Assembly (NCBI GenBank): GCA_029338875.1
Contig: JAQYBF010000049.1
Span: forward strand, 1-49,106
Direction: 5' to 3'
Length of the DNA stretch: 49,106 nt
Source: Lachnospiraceae bacterium
Lineage (GTDB): Bacteria; Bacillota; Clostridia; Lachnospirales; Lachnospiraceae
Part shown: piece by piece, positions 9,575 through 18,982 of the stretch
Layout: each line of letters begins with the position of its first letter
Position numbering within the stretch: position 1 is the first letter of the stretch
The notes under the pieces: model-generated
Database searches by the model: none
What the model was told of the DNA's origin: nothing
The model's input: only the letters and a program-made list of their open reading frames with translations
Made by a program: the position numbers and the translations under genes

Positions 9575-10792
9575 TCAAAGCGGATGGGCTGCCAGATAGA
9601 TCAGTTCCTTCACAACAGTCTCCATGGCCTCCAGTGTGCAGTGCTCATAGGGACCGTGGAAGCCGTAGCCGCCGGTTCCCAGATTGGGACAGGGAAGGCC
9701 CTTGAAGGAAAGCGCGGCGCCATCGGTACCGCCGCGGACCGGACGTGAGATCGGATCCAGACCGACTGAACGAATGGCATCCTCAGCATTGCGGACCACA
9801 TCCATATGATCCTTCATGACTTCGATCATATTGAAATAGGAATCCTTGATGCTGACCTGAATCCGGCCCTGACCGTACTTATCGTTCATCCGGTCGGCAA
9901 GGTTCTGCATGAGTTCCTTCTTTTCCCGGAATTTTTCCCGGTCATGGTCACGGATGATAAAGGTCATCTCAGCAGATGCCACATCACCCTTCATATCCAT
10001 AAGGTGAATAAAGCCTTCCCTGCCCTCTGTGGTCTCGGGCTTCTGATCCCGAGGAAGCGCCATTGCAAATTCTGCTGCCAGATCCGCCGCATTGATCATA
10101 ATACCCTTGGCTTCGCCCGGATGGACATTCTTTCCCCGGATCTTAACCTGGCAGGCTGCGGCGTTGAAATTCTCGTAGGCAATCTCGCCTTCATAGTCGC
10201 CGTCTACGGTGTAGCCGTAGTCAGCCTTGCAGATATTGAAATCATAGTGGTCAGGACCTTCTCCGATCTCTTCGTCCGGTGTAAATACAACCCAGAAATC
10301 TCCATGAGGAAGGTTTTCTTCGAGGATCTTTTTCGTGGCAGTCATGATCTCTGTCACACCGGCCTTGTCATCCGCTCCGAGAAGAGTTGTGCCGTCCGTT
10401 GTGATCAGAGTTCTGCCCTTCAGCTTCAGAAGGTCCGGGAAATCCTTCACGCTTAAGACGGCCCCGCTGCCTTCGAGGATCACATCCTTACCGTCATAGT
10501 CGGGAATGATCTGAGGCTTTACATTTTCACCAGAATAATCCGGTGCCGTATCCATATGGGAAATCAGTGCCATGGAGCGATGGCCTTCCATGCCTTCGCT
10601 GGCCGGAACATGGCCGTAGACATAGCCGTCTTTGGACAGAATGACATCCATGACGCCGATATCCATGAGATCCGCCGTCAGCATATGGGCCAGATCCAGC
10701 TCCCGCTCCGCACTCGGCGTGGTGCCGGACTTCTCATCGGATGTGGTATAGACACTGACATACTTCAGAAAACGTTCTTTCAACTCTTCCAT
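9575..10792 (-). CDS. pepT: Peptidase T (tripeptide aminopeptidase, M20B)
   Basis: ALISHMDTAPDYSGENVKPQII, TLLGADDKAGVTEIM, FTPDEEIGEGPDHYD, PVRGGTDGAALSFKGLPCPNLGTGGYGFHGPYE. Confidence 0.95.
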   Translation of the reverse strand: MEELKERFLKYVSVYTTSDEKSGTTPSAERELDLAHMLTADLMDIGVMDVILSKDGYVYGHVPASEGMEGHRSMALISHMDTAPDYSGENVKPQIIPDYDGKDVILEGSGAVLSVKDFPDLLKLKGRTLITTDGTTLLGADDKAGVTEIMTATKKILEENLPHGDFWVVFTPDEEIGEGPDHYDFNICKADYGYTVDGDYEGEIAYENFNAAACQVKIRGKNVHPGEAKGIMINAADLAAEFAMALPRDQKPETTEGREGFIHLMDMKGDVASAEMTFIIRDHDREKFREKKELMQNLADRMNDKYGQGRIQVSIKDSYFNMIEVMKDHMDVVRNAEDAIRSVGLDPISRPVRGGTDGAALSFKGLPCPNLGTGGYGFHGPYEHCTLEAMETVVKELIYLAAHPL

Positions 10793-10967
10793 TTCTTCTC
10801 CTCTCCCGTTTCTTCCGAGAGCCTGCTTCTTTTGAAATTCCCTTTTCCAGGAAATTCCAAATCCTGTAAATTTCTTATTTCAAAAATCCCTTATTCCGAA
10901 AAACATGTATCATGAAAATTCGTTATCGGGATTTCATCACAGCTTTTCTATTATACACAAAAAGAAA

Positions 10968-11005
10968 GAGGCCGAAAAGTCCCCTTTTTCGGGGATTTCA
11001 GCCTC
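10968..11005 (-). terminator. Terminator downstream of the metallophosphoesterase gene
   Basis: gaggccgaaaagtccccttttt / cggggatttcagcctc inverted repeat; T-rich on the minus strand after it. Confidence 0.75.
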
Positions 11006-11015
11006 TTCGCCGAGC

Positions 11016-11708
11016 TCAGAGTCCATACTTCCGTTCTCTTCTCCTGGACTTCATGCCGACATAGAGATCATAAAGGGCGGAACCGGTTTTCCCATGGGCC
11101 GGATGTTCCTCATCGCTGATCTCCAGATAATAAGTGTCGTAGCAGTTTAAGATATGGCAGCCGCTTGGATGAATGCGTTCTCTCTTGAAATCCGCTCCAT
11201 AGGTCTTATGGACATGGCCGTGGAGCATATATTTGGGATGATACTGATTCAGAAGCGTATTAAAGCATTCAAAGCCCTGATGGGGCAGGTCGTCCATATC
11301 ACCGTAGCCTTTGGCCGGGGCATGAGTGACCAGGATATCGAAGCCGTTCCGAAGGGTGATGGCCGGCCGCATCTTACTGATCCGGTGCCTCATTTCATCC
11401 TCCGTATACATATAGGGGCCATCCTTGTAGCGCATGGACCCGCCCAGTCCAAGGATCCGTAAGCCCTTAAAATCATAAATCCTGTCATCAATGCAGGTAC
11501 AGCCCTGGGGCGGTTCCGTCACATAGCTCTTGTCATGATTTCCGGCAACATAAAGGAGAGGCACATTGGTCATGGTTTCCAGATATTCGAGATAGCGGCG
11601 GTGCAAGTCACCGCAGGAAATGATCAGATCCACTCCCTTTGTCCGTTCCGGATCATAAAAATCATAGAGGCCTTTATTTTCTTCATCCGCCAGTACCAGA
11701 ATTTTCAT
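11016..11708 (-). CDS. Calcineurin-like metallophosphoesterase
   Basis: CGDLH, AGNHD, VTHAP and HGHVHKTY motifs; ATGA overlap with the upstream gene. Confidence 0.85.
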   Translation of the reverse strand: MKILVLADEENKGLYDFYDPERTKGVDLIISCGDLHRRYLEYLETMTNVPLLYVAGNHDKSYVTEPPQGCTCIDDRIYDFKGLRILGLGGSMRYKDGPYMYTEDEMRHRISKMRPAITLRNGFDILVTHAPAKGYGDMDDLPHQGFECFNTLLNQYHPKYMLHGHVHKTYGADFKRERIHPSGCHILNCYDTYYLEISDEEHPAHGKTGSALYDLYVGMKSRRRERKYGL

Positions 11709-13648
11709 GCGATTGTGTCGTCCTCCTTGATAATGCCGCTGACTGCCACCGTATCCTTACCTGCCTGGGTCAGTTCCTCCAGGCGGGGCAGACGGCCGAC
11801 AATGTTGTCATTGAGCCAGTTCATGGTAATAATATCCTGTTCCGACAGGCTGTGTCCGCCTGCCTTCTGAATCCGTCCGTTCTGACTTCTCAGCTCGCCG
11901 CGGAAGGGATTGATGGATCCGTTCATGGTAGCAAGCTTCAGATTTTCCACCAGTTTCTTGCTCTCGTAGGGCAGGTGCTCCGACGTGATGATATCCACGA
12001 CACCGGCCGACATGCCCCACCAGTAATTGATGGCCTGGCCGCCCGGATCCTGGTCCAGATGTCCGGCCATGCAGGCATCGATAATCAATTCATAGAACTT
12101 GCCCCAGTTCCAGACCGGCGCCGCCAGATTCCGAACGCCGCCATTGTCATCGAGACGAAAGAGGCCGTATTCCCGGGAGGCATTTTCGGGCCGGATAAAG
12201 TCCTTGCCGGAGACCAGCTCCACGCCGTTCTTCTCCATGACTTCCCGCCAGCTGCCATCCTTCATGGATGTCCAGGAAAGATAGACCCTGACCTTGGGAT
12301 CCACCATAGCCGCGCCGATGGCATAAGCGTTGACTTCCGCCAGAGAACCGTAGATAGGATAATCCGCCAGATAGCCGATCTTATGGTTGGATGACAGAGA
12401 AGCTGCCAGGGCGCCGATGATGGCCTTGGCCTCAAACATCCTGGCATAATAGGTCCGGACCCTGGAATGAGACAGATTGATGGAGCAGTTGAAGAACTTC
12501 ACCTTGGGATAGTGAACGGCTGACCGCAGGGTTTCCGTCATCTGCTTGGGTGAGACTGTAAAAATCAGCTCACATTCCTTGGAAACCGCATCATCAATGG
12601 CAGTCCGAAGCTCATCTTCGCTTCCGCAGTGATCATAGCAAAGCGTAGTCACAGTTCCCTCATACTTGTTTTCGACAAAATTCCGCCCCAGCTCATGGCC
12701 GTAGATCCAGGTGGATGTCTCCTGGGGCCGCTCATAGCAGAAGGCCACCTTCAGTGGCTTTTCCTTGGAATAACCGCTGCTGCCGCCGAAAATTGACCGG
12801 ATGACCGACTGGGTCCGGAAGGAAAACCCGCCCTCCTCCGGCCGGTCAATAACGGTCACCTCATCCTCATTGGACTGGATCAGGAACTCATTCCAGAGCT
12901 TACTGATCCGGGAAATGAGGACTGATTCCGGCAGGCCCTGCATTTCATCCAGATGGTAGAAATTCAGGTAGATCAGAAAAGCATCCGAAGAATTGATGCG
13001 AAGCTTTTCCGCAAATTTTTCCCGGAAATTCTTGTCGAAATACTGGAAACCGCCCTTCAGTCTCTGCAAGAGGTCCAGGGGCCAGGGATGCTCGAAATCC
13101 ATCTGCATAAGGTCCGCCAGCTTCTTGTAGGATCCGACCCGGGAGAAGTCGATTTCATAAATGGGAGCCACATTGTAGAAGTCCAGGAATTCCTTATAGA
13201 GGAGATAATCATCGTCCTCCCGAGGCTCGGGTACAATCCGGTTCACCTCGGCCAGAATGGTGACCGCATCCACAACCCTGGAAACCGAGACTCTCTTGTT
13301 TCCCTCCTGGACATAAAAGCGGTGCATGTATTCATAGACCTTGATGGGGTCCCGGATTCCCTCTTCCATCTGGGAATCATAGAGACTGGACCACTTCATG
13401 GCAAATTCCGAATGGGGTTCCAGAAGAGGCATGAAGTTATCGGCAAAGGCCTTCTGGCGCCCTGCCGTTTTGGTTCCGGCGATCATGTCCAGGGGAATTT
13501 CCAGATAGCCGACCGGATAGCTGCCCCGGGTATCGCTCTCGCTGATCAGGTCATCCAGGGCTGTGAGATAGGGATAGCGTCCTTCTGCGACAGCCTTGTT
13601 GTATTCCTTTTTTCCAAGCTTTCTGGCCTTGTTGTAGTCTTCCAGCAT
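11705..13648 (-). CDS. Soluble fusion protein: ParB-like N-terminal region plus BMP/PnrA-like periplasmic-binding-fold domain (copy 1)
   Basis: N-terminus IPLDMIAGTKTAGRQ...DPIKVYEYMHRFYVQEGNKRVSVSR is ParB-like; the C-terminal half resembles BMP family (YGHELGRNFVENKYEGTVTTLCYDHCGSEDELRTAIDDAVSKECELIFTVSPKQM...GYLADYPIYGSLAEVNAYAIGAAMVDPKVRVYLSW). No signal peptide visible. Confidence 0.65.
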   Translation of the reverse strand: MLEDYNKARKLGKKEYNKAVAEGRYPYLTALDDLISESDTRGSYPVGYLEIPLDMIAGTKTAGRQKAFADNFMPLLEPHSEFAMKWSSLYDSQMEEGIRDPIKVYEYMHRFYVQEGNKRVSVSRVVDAVTILAEVNRIVPEPREDDDYLLYKEFLDFYNVAPIYEIDFSRVGSYKKLADLMQMDFEHPWPLDLLQRLKGGFQYFDKNFREKFAEKLRINSSDAFLIYLNFYHLDEMQGLPESVLISRISKLWNEFLIQSNEDEVTVIDRPEEGGFSFRTQSVIRSIFGGSSGYSKEKPLKVAFCYERPQETSTWIYGHELGRNFVENKYEGTVTTLCYDHCGSEDELRTAIDDAVSKECELIFTVSPKQMTETLRSAVHYPKVKFFNCSINLSHSRVRTYYARMFEAKAIIGALAASLSSNHKIGYLADYPIYGSLAEVNAYAIGAAMVDPKVRVYLSWTSMKDGSWREVMEKNGVELVSGKDFIRPENASREYGLFRLDDNGGVRNLAAPVWNWGKFYELIIDACMAGHLDQDPGGQAINYWWGMSAGVVDIITSEHLPYESKKLVENLKLATMNGSINPFRGELRSQNGRIQKAGGHSLSEQDIITMNWLNDNIVGRLPRLEELTQAGKDTVAVSGIIKEDDTIA

Positions 13649-13750
13649 AATCTCTCTCCCTTTCTCCGGTAAAATCTCTTTATCTGTCTGTTACTGTCTT
13701 ATAAAATTTCTTCCTGTGTCATTCACAGTCAGACAGAATTGCTTCCGATA

Positions 13751-15079
13751 TCATTCATAAAGGCGGCAGGTAAAGGTGATGATGCCGTCCTTCCAACTGA
13801 CCTCTGCCCGTCCGTGATACTGTTCCACGATGGTTTCTGCGATGGAAAGTCCGATACCGTAGCCTCCCTTGTCCGTATTGTGGGATTTATCCTCCCGGTA
13901 GAAACGGTCAAAGAAGCGGGTATAATCGACATTCTTTCCGGCTGCATAATTATTGGAAAACTGGAAAATCGTATATTTTCCTCTCTTTGGCTGGCTGATT
14001 TTAATCTGGATCTCTCCGTGGGGATCACAGTACTTAATGGCATTGTCCACAAAGAGAGAGACCAGCTGGCGGATCTGTCCGCCTTCCGCTACCATATGGA
14101 GATTGTCCGGAATATCCATAGTGACCTTCAGGCCTTCCTGCGATGCCACGGGCAGGAAGGTTTCCACTGTCTCTCTGGCTGCAGCGCTGATATCCATATC
14201 TACACGGGAATCCTTGGAGTCCTGCTCCTGAGCCCTGGTGATCAGAACCAGGTTCTGAATCAGGCCCTGAAGACGGTCTACCTGGCGAAGGGTCGCCTGT
14301 GTCCATTCGGTCTCTCCGGACATGGCCTCGGTCAGTTCCGTATTGGCCCGGATGACAGCCAGCGGCGTTTTTAATTCATGACTGGCATTGGTAATAAAGC
14401 GCTTCTGATTCTCACTGTTTCTTACTTCCGGTGCCACAATCCGGGAAGACAGGGCCCGTAAGACAATCGAAGAAAGAGCCATCCCAAATCCGATAAGAAT
14501 CAGAGAAAGGAAGAGGATTCGTTTGGACAGAGAGACCTGACTGGTGCAGTCCATGACAACCAGGATGGTATCACCTGACGAAGTGGTTGACTTTTTATAG
14601 TAATAATCACCATATCTTCCGAAATTCAGGCTCCGCTTCTGAATCCGTCCGGCAAGGCTGACCGCATCCGCATTGTCAACCGAAGCCATGTGCGTGGTCT
14701 TTACCTCCACGACATCCCTGCTTTTGGAATTATAGATAACGGAAAAAAAGCGGGTTGAATAGACGAATTCCGGCGTGTCGTAGGTTCCCTGAAGGCCGAA
14801 GAAATCCGACAGGACCTCATAAACCGGCTTCTTATCCTCCTTGCTGTCCGACTTCTGAAGCTTTTCGAAGGTAGAATTCTGAGAGCTTTCTGTACTTTTC
14901 TCCGGAAGCTCACCGTCATTGTCTATGATATAGGTCAGGACCTCGTTGATCTCACTGCTGACAATCCATAGATTTCCGACATAGATCAGTCCGGCAATAA
15001 AGATCATGACCACCATGAAAGACAGAGCGGCAACCGTCACAAATTTTCTTTTTAATTTCGTAATGGCACGTTCGTCCAT
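13751..15079 (-). CDS. Sensor histidine kinase
   Basis: Two TM segments, H-box RFITNASHELKTPLAVIRANTELTEA, C-terminal ATPase domain (GGYGIGLSIAETIV). Confidence 0.95.
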   Translation of the reverse strand: MDERAITKLKRKFVTVAALSFMVVMIFIAGLIYVGNLWIVSSEINEVLTYIIDNDGELPEKSTESSQNSTFEKLQKSDSKEDKKPVYEVLSDFFGLQGTYDTPEFVYSTRFFSVIYNSKSRDVVEVKTTHMASVDNADAVSLAGRIQKRSLNFGRYGDYYYKKSTTSSGDTILVVMDCTSQVSLSKRILFLSLILIGFGMALSSIVLRALSSRIVAPEVRNSENQKRFITNASHELKTPLAVIRANTELTEAMSGETEWTQATLRQVDRLQGLIQNLVLITRAQEQDSKDSRVDMDISAAARETVETFLPVASQEGLKVTMDIPDNLHMVAEGGQIRQLVSLFVDNAIKYCDPHGEIQIKISQPKRGKYTIFQFSNNYAAGKNVDYTRFFDRFYREDKSHNTDKGGYGIGLSIAETIVEQYHGRAEVSWKDGIITFTCRLYE

Positions 15080-15106
15080 GGATCCGCCTTTCCTGATTTT
15101 ATCTGC

Positions 15107-15784
15107 TTATTTCTGATCTTTCTCCGTCAGAACAAAGGGTCCGGTCTTGTCGCCCTGGATTTCCAGGTCCGCATTGATGTAGGACAATTTATCTCTCAGA
15201 TACTGGACATAGAGCAGAACCATGTCCTCTCCTGCATCCGCATCGTCCTGCCAGAGATGAGTCAGAAAATAATGGGCATCCAGTTCTTTTCCGGAATTGC
15301 TCAGAAAATCGGCCAGCATTTCCGACTCCCGGCTGGACAGGCGGATGCTGTTTTCCGCCTTCAGTTCGCCGGTATCTTCTTTCAGGGTTACATTTCCCAG
15401 ATGAAGCTCACCGGTCTTGTTCTGCCGGCCTCTCCGGGTCAGAGCATGGACACGGGCGATCAGCTCCTTCATGGCAAAGGGCTTGGTCAGATAATCGTCC
15501 GCTCCGGACTCCAGTCCTTCCACCCGGTCATCGACCTCGGACTTGGCCGTCAGCATAAGAACCGGCGTGGTAATCTGTCGCGCCCGGATTTCCTTCAAGA
15601 CGTCCAGGCCGCTTTTCTTCGGCATCATGATGTCCAGAATCAGTCCGTCGTAGCCGTTTTTATTGATATAATCCAGGGCTTCCTCGCCGTCATAGGCGCT
15701 GTCGACTTCATAGTTCTGCATCTTCAGCATGGCGGTCAGAGCCCGGTTCAGGTCTCGCGTATCTTCTGCCAGTAATAATTTCAT
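15107..15784 (-). CDS. OmpR-family response regulator
   Basis: MKLLLAEDTRDLNRALTAMLKMQNYEVDSAYDGEEALDYI...LILDIMMPKKSG...SGADDYLTKPFAMKELIARV plus winged-helix C-terminus. Confidence 0.95.
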   Translation of the reverse strand: MKLLLAEDTRDLNRALTAMLKMQNYEVDSAYDGEEALDYINKNGYDGLILDIMMPKKSGLDVLKEIRARQITTPVLMLTAKSEVDDRVEGLESGADDYLTKPFAMKELIARVHALTRRGRQNKTGELHLGNVTLKEDTGELKAENSIRLSSRESEMLADFLSNSGKELDAHYFLTHLWQDDADAGEDMVLLYVQYLRDKLSYINADLEIQGDKTGPFVLTEKDQK

Positions 15785-16479
15785 TTTTCTCCTTCTTCCC
15801 GAATCATGTCGCGGATGGTCTGCATGGACATATCGGTCGAAGCCAGTTCGTCCGCGCAGCGCTTCAGTTCACTCTCGATCAGATTGAGATTTCCCTTGAT
15901 CTCGTGTTTGTAACGGATATTATGCTCCAGGGCTGCCCAGGTATCCATGGAAATGGTCCGGATCTGGATCTCTGCATAATAGGATCGGTCTTCGGACAGC
16001 CGGACCTTAAGGATCAGATGCAGACTCCGGTAGCCATTGGGCTTGGCATGACGGATATAATCCTTTTCCTGGACAATTTCACAATCCGGAAGGTTTTCCA
16101 GATAGTCCCGGACCAGGTAGACGTCATTGACAAAAGCGCAGACAACCCGGATGCCGACCGCATCGAAGATTTCTGTCAGGGCCGATTCCGTGGTCTCCGG
16201 AAGATTCCGCCGCCGGCACTTTTCCCTCATACTTTCCTCTGACTTGATCCGGGCCAGGCAGTGCTCGACCGGATCCGATCCGGTCTGTTCAGTAATCTGT
16301 TCGCGAAGCTTCTGGATGGCATTCATAAGCTTGTCTCTGACTGCCAGAAGGTCTTCCTTTTTATCTCCGTAAATGGACTCTGTACTGTCACCGGCACTCG
16401 GCCCGGCTTTCGTTTTCTCCAATATTTGAGCTGTTTCCATATCATAGATCCCTTTTTCAGGTTTATTCTCTTTCTGCAA
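15781..16479 (-). CDS. Small alarmone synthetase (GTP pyrophosphokinase, RelA/SpoT-like synthetase domain only)
   Basis: IFDAVGIRVVCAFVNDVYLVRDYL, DYIRHAKPNGYRSLHLI, EIQIRTISMDTWAALEHNIRYK; no HD, TGS or ACT domain; 4-nt overlap with the response regulator. Confidence 0.9.
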   Translation of the reverse strand: MQKENKPEKGIYDMETAQILEKTKAGPSAGDSTESIYGDKKEDLLAVRDKLMNAIQKLREQITEQTGSDPVEHCLARIKSEESMREKCRRRNLPETTESALTEIFDAVGIRVVCAFVNDVYLVRDYLENLPDCEIVQEKDYIRHAKPNGYRSLHLILKVRLSEDRSYYAEIQIRTISMDTWAALEHNIRYKHEIKGNLNLIESELKRCADELASTDMSMQTIRDMIREEGEK

Positions 16480-16745
16480 TATAAAGATTATATATAATCA
16501 TAGCACGACAGAGCAGAAAAGAGAAAACCGGGGGCCCAAGTTTTACTGAATTTTCACATTTAGAAACGGCCCGGCCGAAAACAGAGCACCAGACAGGGAC
16601 TAAGCGGAAACAAGGCATAAAAACAGGGACCGGCCGAAAGCGGTCAGTCCCTGAATACAGCAGTCTTTTCAAATACATTCGAATCATCCGCCAGACAATC
16701 TCTTCCATGTTTATTTGAAACATGCTGATCGTTACAGCGATTTTC

Positions 16746-18857
16746 TCACTCCATCTCCCGAATCGAAGCAAAGAGATCCTGCCAGGAAGAGTCCTCCCGG
16801 TAGAAGACAGCAGGCTTTCCGAGCGGTGCATCCATGCGAAATTCGCCTGGCAGGTAAGTCTTTCCGTCAAAGAGACCGATCCAGCGCTCCCCATCTCTGG
16901 CAGGAAGATAGACCAGACGGGAGTCTGCTCCTTCTTCCATGACCGGTGCGGCCAGAAGGTCCGGTCCAAGGAGATACTCCGTTTTCAGATCCCGAACCCT
17001 GGGGTCCTTTTCATAGTGAAGAACCAGAGGCCGCATGCAGCCGACTCCTCTCTCATGGTTTTCCTCGATAATAGCCTGCAGATAAGGTTTTAAGGCCTTA
17101 TGGATCCTTGTCATCCGGGCAAAGTGCCGCAGTCCCTCCTCATCGTTATAGAACTGATAATTCTCTTCGGGCCGGTTGCCCTCATGGGTCCGCATAACCG
17201 GAGTAAAGCAGGCAAATTCCGCCCAGCGCATGAAGAGCTCCCGGCTCCGGATATTGCCATAGGCCGAAGTGTAGCCGCCGATATCACTGTGAGACAGGCC
17301 ATAGCCCGACATGGTCAAAGACAGGGCACCTGTCAGAGCCGAAGGCAGACCGTCATGCTCGGACCAGTCAACCGACTGATCGCCCTGCCACTGAAGGGCT
17401 GTATAGGTCTGGGATCCCGTGGCTCCGGACCGCATGAAATAGAGAATCTGTCCGGACTTTCCTGCCTCCCGGCAGGCCTCATAGTTGCAGCGGGCCCATT
17501 CGGCAGGAAAACGGTTGTGCCAGATCTTCGGATCCTCACCTGAGGCCGGGCAGCAGTCCGCCGGCACATACTCACCGAAATCGGCCATCCATCCGCTCAG
17601 GCCGAAGTCCAGAAGCTCCCGTTTAATGACGTCCTTATACCAGTTGAATCCGCGTTCGGTCGACAGGTCCACCATACCGAAATAAATCGATACCGAATTC
17701 ATCCGGTAGACCTCACCTGCCTGATTCAGTAGGAGGGCTCCGGCCTTCTTTCCTTCCTCATAGAGCTTTCCGCCCTCTGCCAGGTAGGGATTGATATAGC
17801 CAAGGAAACGGATGCCCTCCTGGTCCCAGGCATGGATGGCTTCGGGCAGATTCGGATAAAGGGAGGGATCCCAGCGGAAATCCCAGCGCAATCTCTTTCC
17901 GAAAGCCGGATCCATGAACTTTCCGCACCAGTCCTGACAAAAGAGGCCGGCCGTCTTCACGCCATGGTCCAGGCTCTTCTTCGTCAGCTCCCGGACACGT
18001 TCGGTTCCGCCCTGAAGTCCAAGAATAGCGCCATTATAAACAAAATCCGGAAGCGGCATCTGCCGGCCCAGAAGGTCCGAGAGTTTGATCAGGCAGTCTT
18101 CCAGACTCTGTCCCTCTCTGAAATAAAGCCTCTTCGGGCAGGCAAAGAAGGTCAGATCGTGACGGTCTGTATTTCGAAAATCAAAATCCGCATAGGCCGT
18201 GCAGAAGGTGTGGAAATAATAATCCCTGCTGCTTAAATAGGTCTGCTGGGGAAAATAGGTCGTATAATAGTCGCCGCCGTTTCCTCCGTCCGCGTCAGCC
18301 TTCTTCGTGATCTCGGTCGACTTGTCACGGCCGATGCCGGGTTCCGAGGTCCAGAGGGGATAATGGCGGTGCCTCAGATTCAGATAGGAGAACTGCTCTC
18401 CGCCGCCGTAGACCGCCTCGGATTCCTCTGCACAGATATGGAACTGAAAACGATTATAATCTATGGCCGGATCCTCCCGGAAGAAGGGAAGAAAGTCCAC
18501 CGTGCAGGCATCCTCAGAAAGAAGGATGTCGAGATCCAGGCTGCTTTCGTCCGGAAGGAGATAGACGGCCCGATAGCCGGAAATCAGAGGTCCGGCCGCG
18601 GTCTTCGGTCCGAGTATGGTCTCTTCCTCTCTTCTCTTTGCTCTTTTCCGTTCCTCCTCATTCAGGGGACGGATGGACTGAAAAGACGGCTGAAGCCACC
18701 CTTCTATCTGATCCTTTACGGTAAAGAATCCGCTTCTTACAGAGATATCTTCTTTTCCTTTTCCGATGGAAAAAAGGGACCGGTCCGCCGTCTGGCGGAG
18801 GAGCGGCCCCTCTTCTGTTTCAATTAGAAATCCATCGGAAAGAATGGTTATTTTCAT
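16746..18857 (-). CDS. GH31 alpha-glycosidase, probable sulfoquinovosidase (YihQ-like)
   Basis: GLQGGTERVREL, CQDWCGKFMDPAFGKRLRWDF, GWMADFGEYVPADC (nucleophile), GDQSVDWSEHDGLPS (acid/base), HSDIGGYTSAYG; retains Q-Q-R-W-Y positions of the sulfoquinovosidase recognition motif. Confidence 0.85.
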   Translation of the reverse strand: MKITILSDGFLIETEEGPLLRQTADRSLFSIGKGKEDISVRSGFFTVKDQIEGWLQPSFQSIRPLNEEERKRAKRREEETILGPKTAAGPLISGYRAVYLLPDESSLDLDILLSEDACTVDFLPFFREDPAIDYNRFQFHICAEESEAVYGGGEQFSYLNLRHRHYPLWTSEPGIGRDKSTEITKKADADGGNGGDYYTTYFPQQTYLSSRDYYFHTFCTAYADFDFRNTDRHDLTFFACPKRLYFREGQSLEDCLIKLSDLLGRQMPLPDFVYNGAILGLQGGTERVRELTKKSLDHGVKTAGLFCQDWCGKFMDPAFGKRLRWDFRWDPSLYPNLPEAIHAWDQEGIRFLGYINPYLAEGGKLYEEGKKAGALLLNQAGEVYRMNSVSIYFGMVDLSTERGFNWYKDVIKRELLDFGLSGWMADFGEYVPADCCPASGEDPKIWHNRFPAEWARCNYEACREAGKSGQILYFMRSGATGSQTYTALQWQGDQSVDWSEHDGLPSALTGALSLTMSGYGLSHSDIGGYTSAYGNIRSRELFMRWAEFACFTPVMRTHEGNRPEENYQFYNDEEGLRHFARMTRIHKALKPYLQAIIEENHERGVGCMRPLVLHYEKDPRVRDLKTEYLLGPDLLAAPVMEEGADSRLVYLPARDGERWIGLFDGKTYLPGEFRMDAPLGKPAVFYREDSSWQDLFASIREME

Positions 18858-18982
18858 ACTGCTGCCATCCTTTCGACATTTTACTTTTTACTTTTGATTC
18901 AGTTTTCTTACTGTCTTCTGTTCATCTGTTCTGTCACAAAAGCTTTTACAGAATATTTTCAATCCGTTCTATATCCGGCAGT

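Noticed and set aside
11639-12394. 251-aa plus-strand ORF opposite the ParB-BMP fusion
   Set aside because: No domain, no convincing RBS, antisense to a gene with a full-length paralogue in the same window.
11705-13648. Ordinary BMP-family nucleoside ABC transporter lipoprotein
   Set aside because: No signal peptide or lipobox, long non-secreted N-terminal region, and no BMP-type permease or ATPase nearby.
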